From an uncultured Eubacteriales bacterium (GTDB taxonomy: Bacteria; Bacillota; Clostridia; Christensenellales; Aristaeellaceae), in the NCBI GenBank assembly GCA_900553265.1, contig USDD01000022.1, positions 1-30,404 on the forward strand: a DNA stretch of 30,404 nucleotides, written 5' to 3'. The notes below the pieces were generated by a model that had not been told where the DNA came from, ran no database searches, and saw nothing but the letters and a program-made list of their open reading frames with translations. Position numbers and translations under genes: made by a program. Below are positions 25,535-30,404 of this stretch, in pieces; within the stretch, counting starts at the first letter, position 1, and each line of letters opens with the position of its first letter.

Positions 25535-25576
25535 AAAAAAATTCAGCCCGCGCTTGAAACGCTTCAAGCGCAGGCT
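25535..25576 (-). terminator. Terminator of the ACT-domain gene and its operon
   Basis: A 14-bp stem with one mismatch (25545-25558 with 25563-25576) has a 4-base loop and runs, on the minus strand, into a T-run (complement of 25535-25541). It closes the minus-strand unit that begins at 30183. Confidence 0.88.
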
Positions 25577-25596
25577 CGTTCAAAATCTGAGATAAC

Positions 25597-26034
25597 TTAT
25601 TCCACCGCCAGCAGGCGCACCTTCTCCACGCCCTCAAGGCGCTGGAGATCGTCGATGAGCTGCTCGATGGCGTGTTCCATCTTGTTGGTGTCCAGCGAGA
25701 TCATGATGCTGGCCGTGCCGTGCAGCGGCAGGCTCTGGGTGATGGTCAGGATGTTCGCGCCGAAGGCCGAGACCTCGTTGAGCACGCGGGAGAGATTGCC
25801 CGCCTCGTGGGTCAGCGTCAGCATCAGCGTGGCCTTGTGGCCGATGTTCAGCTCGGAGGGCTCGATGATGCGATCCTTGTATTTATAATAGGTACTGCGG
25901 GAAATGCCCACCCGGCGAACGGCCTCGCTGACCTGATCGCACACGCCGTTCTCCAGCAGCTTGCGCGCCTCCACCACCTTCAGAAAGTAATCAGGCAGCG
26001 CCGTGCGCTCGATGATGAGATAGCTCTTCAGCAT
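25597..26034 (-). CDS. ACT-domain protein (UPF0735/PheB-like)
   Basis: The 145-residue protein matches the small PheB-like family: an N-terminal helix-turn-helix-like part (about 15-60, ending SRSTYYKYKDRI) and a C-terminal ACT domain (about 68-145, starting ATLMLTLTHEAGNLSRVLNEV), a fold that usually binds an amino acid. In Bacillus pheB lies beside pheA and hom, and a role in amino acid regulation is assumed but not shown. Here the neighbours are a transporter remnant and a sugar mutase, which gives no support for that role. The ATG at 26034 follows AAAGGGGATGG and overlaps the remnant by seven bases. Confidence 0.88.
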   Translation of the reverse strand: MLKSYLIIERTALPDYFLKVVEARKLLENGVCDQVSEAVRRVGISRSTYYKYKDRIIEPSELNIGHKATLMLTLTHEAGNLSRVLNEVSAFGANILTITQSLPLHGTASIMISLDTNKMEHAIEQLIDDLQRLEGVEKVRLLAVE

Positions 26035-26276
26035 GGTTCCATCCCCTTTTCCGTTTTCTCTTTTTCCTCGAGAATCAGCCGGCTCATGGGCCGCCAGAAC
26101 GCCGCGCAGCCCAGCAGCGGCATCGCGCCCATGGCGAGAATCGTCGCCGCACTGGTCAGCAGGCCGATGCGTCCGTCGCTCAGGCCGATTTCGCCGTAAT
26201 ATTTCGAGAGAAACGCGGCGCAGCCCGTGGCGATGAAGTGGATGAAGTGAAAAATGTACAGCGACGCGTAGCGCAA
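26028..26276 (-). pseudogene. Remnant of an MFS transporter with its centre deleted
   Basis: An 82-codon frame starts with TTG at 26276, with AGAGGA eight bases ahead. Residues 1-56 look like the first one and a half helices of an MFS transporter (YIFHFIHFIATGCAAFLSKYYGEIGLSDGRIGLL, then MGAMPLLG). The sequence then changes at once to CAAFWRPMSRLILEEKEK, which looks like the end of such a protein just after its last helix. About 300 residues and ten helices would be missing, with the frame kept. It could still make a short membrane peptide, but transport is not possible. That this is one deleted gene rather than a novel short protein is an inference from the two ends. Confidence 0.65.
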
Positions 26277-26310
26277 TGCGATTCCTCTTTCCCGTCCGCT
26301 TTGGTGTCGA

Positions 26311-27825
26311 TTATTTCTCCAGCGCCAGCCGCAGCGGCTCCAGATCCAGCCGCAGCTCCGCGTCCTTAAGCAAATGGTAGAGCTGGCTCAGCATGGCGCG
26401 CACGCCGCCGGGCACGTCGCTCTCGGCGTTCAGCGGCATCACGGGATCGTGCAGCGACAGGCGCAGCAGGAACCATGCGTTGCTCACGCCGCCGTCCAGA
26501 TTGAACGTAATGCGCACGCCCTCGCGGTTGTCCGTGGCCAGCGTCCATTCGGGATTGTCCAGCGTGTGGGACAGCACGACCTCGATGACCTCCTGCCCCG
26601 CGGCGCGCACGTCGTCCTCGGGCAGCGCCATGCGGATTTCGACGCTCTCCACCGGCTCGTGCAGCTCGTCGATGAGCGACGATAGGGTCAGCCCTTCGCG
26701 CTTGCGGTTCAGCGCCTCGCAGACGATGCGCGTGGCCAGATACATGCCGTCGTCGATGAAGTAATTTTCCCGGAAGGCGGCGTGGCCGCTGGTCTCCATG
26801 GCCAGCGGGCAGTCGATGCCCTCCTCGTTCAGGCGCACCGCCTCGTCGATGACGTTGCGATGGCCGCGCTTGTAGCGATAGTGCGTTCCGCCCCACTCGG
26901 TGATGAACTGGTTCAGGCCGGAGCTGGTCACGCTGTCGGTGACGATGGTGCCGCCGGCGGATTCGTCCAGCAGGATGGCCGAGGTCAGCGCGATGAGCCG
27001 GTTGCGATGGATCACGCGCCCGGCCTGATCCACGATGGCCGCGCGGTCGCAGTCCGGATCGAAGATCACGCCCAGATCGGCCTCGTTCTCCACCACCGCC
27101 CGAGCCACAGCCTCCAGCGCGTCGGCGCTCTCGGGGTTGGGACTGTGGCCGGCGAATTCGCCGTCGGGCGCGAGATAGAGACTTCCGTCCACATACGCGC
27201 CCAGGCTCTCCAGCACGTCGGCATAGAAGCCGCCCGCGCCGCCGCCCGCGTCCACCACCACGTGCAGACCCAGCAGCGGCTTCAGCGCGTCGTCCTCCAG
27301 CCGCCTGCGCACCATCTGGCGCAGCCGCTCGGCGTAGATCTCCAGAAAGTCGATCTTCCGAACCAGCCGCTCGGGAATCTCCGCGCGCTCCGCCCGCTCA
27401 ATCAGACCGGTCACGTCCTCGGCGGAGAGATGTCCCTCGCGCAGGATGAACTTAAAGCCGTTGCGGTCGAAGGAATAGTGGCTGCCGGTGACCATGATCG
27501 CGCCGTTGGCGTGGGTCTCCGGGGCGACGGTGGCCATGTACATGGCCGGCGTGGTGCACAGATCGCAGTCGAACACGTCGCAGTCCGCGGCGGTCATGCC
27601 GCGAATCAGCGCCGCCTTGAGCCGCGGGCCGGAATGGCGGGAATCGCGTCCCACCGCCAGCGTCAGCCGGTCGGTGGTGGTGCCCAGCCGCTCGGCCAGC
27701 CATTGGGCGAACACATAGCCGATTCGCCGGGCGAACTCGTCGGTCAGCAGCGCCTCGCTTCCGCGAATCTCCGCGCCGTTCTGCAGCTTTCTCCAACTGT
27801 GGGTCGTGGTACTGTCGGAACTCAT
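26311..27825 (-). CDS. Phosphoglucomutase/phosphomannomutase family protein
   Basis: The 504-residue cytoplasmic enzyme interconverts hexose 1- and 6-phosphates through a phosphoserine. The active serine is S115 in TGSHYS (usually TASHNP; the TGSH form occurs in ManB/PMM relatives), the magnesium site is DPDCDR at 256-261, and the substrate loop is ETSGHAAFREN. The C-terminal domain is present. The ATG at 27825 has AAAGGGG six bases ahead; the in-frame ATG at 27843 lacks such a site. It lies between a DUF2461 gene and an MFS remnant on one minus-strand unit. It probably supplies sugar nucleotides for envelope polymers; glucose and mannose cannot be told apart by eye. Confidence 0.93.
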   Translation of the reverse strand: MSSDSTTTHSWRKLQNGAEIRGSEALLTDEFARRIGYVFAQWLAERLGTTTDRLTLAVGRDSRHSGPRLKAALIRGMTAADCDVFDCDLCTTPAMYMATVAPETHANGAIMVTGSHYSFDRNGFKFILREGHLSAEDVTGLIERAERAEIPERLVRKIDFLEIYAERLRQMVRRRLEDDALKPLLGLHVVVDAGGGAGGFYADVLESLGAYVDGSLYLAPDGEFAGHSPNPESADALEAVARAVVENEADLGVIFDPDCDRAAIVDQAGRVIHRNRLIALTSAILLDESAGGTIVTDSVTSSGLNQFITEWGGTHYRYKRGHRNVIDEAVRLNEEGIDCPLAMETSGHAAFRENYFIDDGMYLATRIVCEALNRKREGLTLSSLIDELHEPVESVEIRMALPEDDVRAAGQEVIEVVLSHTLDNPEWTLATDNREGVRITFNLDGGVSNAWFLLRLSLHDPVMPLNAESDVPGGVRAMLSQLYHLLKDAELRLDLEPLRLALEK

Positions 27826-27875
27826 AAAAACCCCTTTCTTCATAAAGCGCCCGGGAATTTTCCCGCGTGCGCCGA

Positions 27876-28580
27876 TTAAACCCTGTCCATAGGCCGAACG
27901 GCGTCGTCCTCGTCCTCGATGGGAACCAGATCCCGCATCAGGACGAACAGCGGCTTCAGCCGCCTCAGCCCGCCCGCAATCTCGTCCGCCAGCGCGGGAG
28001 ATTTGAGCAGCTCGAAATCCCGAATCGGCTTTTCAAAATAGAAGCCCTTCATCGTGTACCAGCCGCGCAGCTCCTCGGGCGTTTCCTCGGGAACGGCCAT
28101 GCGCTTGTAGCGGTCGGCCAGCAGCGCAAACTCGCCGCGCACGGGCTCCCACGCCGACAGCACCCGCTCCGGCTCCAGCCGAATCTCCCGGCGCAGCGCG
28201 TTCATCAGCGGCCTGTTGTCGTTGTATAGTCCCGCGCCGTAGCTGGCCCCGTCGGCGGAGACGTCGAAATACGCGCCGATGCGGTTTTTGCCCTCCTCGC
28301 CCGGGCGGCGGAAGGACAGCCAGATGTGGTCGCGATAGGGCGATTTGTCCCGGGAAAAGCGAACGTCCCGGTTGATGCGCGAGACGATTCGATTGGGCCG
28401 CAGCTCCATCTCGCCGTCCAGCTCCTCCATCACCGGCGCGAGGGCCTCAGCCAGCGCCAGACTCGGCTCGCGCACGCCGCGCAGATACCAGTCGTGGTTG
28501 GCGTGGAAGAAGCCGGTGTTGTTGTTGAAGCGAATGGCCATGAAAAACTCAAAGGTCTCGTCGGAATATCCCTGAAACAT
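27876..28580 (-). CDS. DUF2461 (TIGR02453-like) family protein
   Basis: The 234-residue protein matches DUF2461: an N-terminal block with FNNNTGFFHANHDWY, then ISRINRDVRFSRDKSPYRDHIWLSF, in which the RDxRFSxDKxPY pattern is diagnostic. The family is widespread in bacteria but its biochemical role is not established. No signal peptide or membrane helix is seen, so it is cytoplasmic. The ATG at 28580 has AGGAGA nine bases ahead and comes 4 bases after the preceding gene's stop, which makes co-transcription certain. The mutase gene follows after 50 bases. Confidence 0.88.
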   Translation of the reverse strand: MFQGYSDETFEFFMAIRFNNNTGFFHANHDWYLRGVREPSLALAEALAPVMEELDGEMELRPNRIVSRINRDVRFSRDKSPYRDHIWLSFRRPGEEGKNRIGAYFDVSADGASYGAGLYNDNRPLMNALRREIRLEPERVLSAWEPVRGEFALLADRYKRMAVPEETPEELRGWYTMKGFYFEKPIRDFELLKSPALADEIAGGLRRLKPLFVLMRDLVPIEDEDDAVRPMDRV

Positions 28581-28584
28581 GGTT

Positions 28585-30183
28585 CTATTTCTCCTGCCCG
28601 CTCGTCGGCTCCCGGCGGCGGGGTCTGTTCAGATTTTCGCGGACGCGCTGCCGGCGTGCGGCGGCGCGCTCCTTTTTCGCCCTGCGCGCCCGGCGCGAGG
28701 AGACCATCAGGCCCACGCTCAGCGCGAGCAGCACCGCGCAAGCGCCTGCCAGCAGCCACAGGTACAGATCGGAGCTCTTCGTCCGCTGCACCATGGGCGC
28801 GGCCAGCGGCTCCGACGGCTTTTCGCCCTCGGGGCGCTCTCCGCCCGCGCCGATGGCGATCTCCACCTCCGCGGCGGACGCGGTGCGCCGACGGCCGTTC
28901 CCGTCCAGATATTCGGCGCTGAAGCGATAGGTCGTGGTCTCGCTCACCTTCACCCGCACGGTGTACACCGTCGGTTCGCCGCCGGCCACCACGGCCAGCT
29001 CGGTCAGCTCGCCCAGCGTCTCCTCGCTCAGACGCACCTTCGTCGCCAGACCGGAGCCGTCGTTGGTCAGCGTCAGCGTCACGGGCACGTAGCCCCGGCG
29101 GCTGATCTTCGCCATCTTCGGCTCCGCGGTCAGCTTAAGCCTTGCCTCGCCCGCATCGGCCTTGGGCACCTCCGCCTCGTTGCTGCGGCGGCTGAACGCC
29201 GTTCCGGCGGAGCTCACGCCCTCCACTCGCCAGCAGTAGCGCTCGTTTTCGCGGATGGGATAGGAATGGGTAATCTCGACGGTCTCGCCGCCCGCGGGCA
29301 GCGAAATCGCGTCGGCAATGATGCCGCCGTAGACGTCGTCGTAAATGGTCAGGCTGGGATAGTCCGTGTTGCCCACGTTGCTCAGCCGCAGCGTCACCTC
29401 GGCGGTGTCGCTTTCAAACATCGACCGCCCGGCGGTCAGAATCAGCGTGACCGACTCGTCGGCCACCGGCACGTCCAGCGCGTCCAGCGCGACGATGCGC
29501 GTCTCGTCCAAGCCGTTCTGGGAATACTCCAGCACCGGCGCGGACACGGCTCCCGCCGCCAACGCCACGCGCTGAACCAGCGTCTTCGTCTCGCCCGGCT
29601 CCAGCCGGCTCCATTCCGACGAAAACGCGCCCAGCGAATCCGTCACCCGCAGCGAGGTCGCCGCCGCGCCGCCCACGTTGCTCACCTGATAGATCAGCGT
29701 GGCCGCGCCGCCGCGCGTCGCCGCCGGAGAGACGCGGCGCAGGAACTCCACCTCCGCGTCGCTGCTCTGCGCCGCCAGCGAGGCCACCGCCGCGTAGCCA
29801 TAGCGCCCGGAGGCGGTGCGGCAGGTGAGCAGATAGGAGATCTTCCCCGTCTCGGCCTCCGCGTCGGTCACGGTGTGGCTCTGATGAAAGCTCAGCGTGC
29901 CGTTTGGCTCCACCGTTCCGTCCACCTCTGCCTGAAAGCCGTCGGGGTGCGAGAGCGTCATGCCCTCCACGCGCTCGTCCGAGCGGTTCAGCACGGTGAA
30001 CGTCAGGTCGATCTCATCGCCCGCGGCGGGCTGGTCGGGCTGGGCCGTCACGGAGATCTCCAGCGACGGCGCGGTCTCCTCCGCCGCGGCGCAGAGCGCC
30101 GGCCGCGGCAGCGCCGGACTGCCCCAGAGCAGCCCCAGCGCCATCAGCCCCGCCAGAACTCTTTTGCCGCGTGTGCATGCCAT
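28585..30183 (-). CDS. Membrane-anchored surface protein with repeated beta-sandwich (CARDB/DUF11-like) domains
   Basis: The predicted 532-residue protein has a signal peptide (about 8-33), a long external part made of about four or five Ig-like modules, and a C-terminal helix (about 460-485) followed by a strongly basic tail (RRARRAKKERAAARRQR). The modules share phrases such as LTFTVLNRSDERVEG, IYQVSNVGGAAATSLRV, LRLSNVGNTDYPSL and LTLTNDGSGLATKV, typical of CARDB or DUF11 repeats. They often serve as stalks or adhesive units. The ATG at 30183 lies about 35 bases after the expected transcript start; a GTG at 30207 is in frame but too close to it. It is the first gene of the unit ending at 25545. 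Confidence 0.85.
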   Translation of the reverse strand: MACTRGKRVLAGLMALGLLWGSPALPRPALCAAAEETAPSLEISVTAQPDQPAAGDEIDLTFTVLNRSDERVEGMTLSHPDGFQAEVDGTVEPNGTLSFHQSHTVTDAEAETGKISYLLTCRTASGRYGYAAVASLAAQSSDAEVEFLRRVSPAATRGGAATLIYQVSNVGGAAATSLRVTDSLGAFSSEWSRLEPGETKTLVQRVALAAGAVSAPVLEYSQNGLDETRIVALDALDVPVADESVTLILTAGRSMFESDTAEVTLRLSNVGNTDYPSLTIYDDVYGGIIADAISLPAGGETVEITHSYPIRENERYCWRVEGVSSAGTAFSRRSNEAEVPKADAGEARLKLTAEPKMAKISRRGYVPVTLTLTNDGSGLATKVRLSEETLGELTELAVVAGGEPTVYTVRVKVSETTTYRFSAEYLDGNGRRRTASAAEVEIAIGAGGERPEGEKPSEPLAAPMVQRTKSSDLYLWLLAGACAVLLALSVGLMVSSRRARRAKKERAAARRQRVRENLNRPRRREPTSGQEK

Positions 30184-30224
30184 AGAACCCGTTTCCTCTT
30201 TTCGCACAGAATCCCTATCATCTT

Positions 30225-30253
30225 ATTTTAATGGATTCTCGAAAGCCTGTCAA
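30225..30253 (-). promoter_or_regulatory. Promoter of the surface-protein operon
   Basis: Perfect TTGACA (complement of 30248-30253) and TAAAAT (complement of 30225-30230) are separated by 17 bases. Confidence 0.85.
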
Positions 30254-30305
30254 GAACGCGTGGGCGGCAAATCCCAACGCTTTTGTGACGTTCCGGGCAA
30301 AAAGC

Positions 30306-30334
30306 TGGACAACGCGCGAAAAATAAGCTATAAT
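30306..30334 (+). promoter_or_regulatory. Outward-facing promoter at the right edge
   Basis: TGGACA (30306-30311) and perfect TATAAT (30329-30334) are separated by 17 bases. Its gene lies beyond the window. The last 50 bases (from about 30353) contain no start codon with a ribosome site that I can support and may be the edge of a repeat. Confidence 0.75.
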
Positions 30335-30404
30335 CGAGTGTAATGTATTTTAGGCAACACCGCACAAATGAGGCGGTTGGCCGGCGAATGGATTTTTCGT
30401 CAGA

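Overview
The window looks like chromosomal DNA of a GC-rich, endospore-forming member of the Clostridia (Bacillota). The reasons are a spoVAC-spoVAD-spoVAE operon, an isoleucyl-tRNA synthetase of the long (type 2) form behind a T-box leader, strong Shine-Dalgarno sites of the GGAGG type before nearly every gene, TTGACA/TATAAT promoters with 17-base spacers, and many short 4-base gene overlaps. The host genus cannot be read from this sequence. The left end is cut inside a transposase gene resembling the IS1182 family, so the window may be an assembly contig that stops at a repeat.

Layout. 1-1040: transposase fragment, an unknown small membrane protein and a very strong terminator. 1043-2023: ROK-family sugar kinase. 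2111-5641: ileS with its T-box leader, terminator and promoter. 5653-8118: a J-domain protein, then a MarR regulator and MATE exporter forming one autoregulated operon whose palindromic operator lies between the -35 and -10 boxes. 8316-11894: two exported or surface proteins on the + strand, a CapA-type phosphoesterase and an SH3b-domain protein. 11908-15738: a compact type IV pilus-like operon (platform protein, four small pilin-like proteins, PilT-type ATPase). 15863-16864: two small divergent membrane proteins. 17019-19138: the spoVA operon led by two very small proteins, one of 42 residues. 19256-25466: a probable carbohydrate or glycan locus (AraC regulator, DapA-like aldolase, HAD phosphatase, metallo-beta-lactamase-fold protein, GH36-like glycosidase) in which the ABC sugar permease is reduced to a broken remnant. 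25597-30253: a long minus-strand unit with a surface protein, a DUF2461 protein, a phosphoglucomutase/phosphomannomutase, a remnant of an MFS transporter and an ACT-domain protein. The right edge carries an outward-facing promoter.

Functional links. The spoVA products act together in moving dipicolinic acid during sporulation and germination. The pilus-like genes are chained by ATGA overlaps and probably make one envelope machine, notable for having only a retraction-type ATPase nearby. The AraC/DapA/HAD/MBL/GH36 group suggests breakdown of a sugar-acid-containing glycan, with the transporter locally lost. Two transporters in this one window, an ABC permease and an MFS protein, survive only as a beginning joined to an end with the middle gone.
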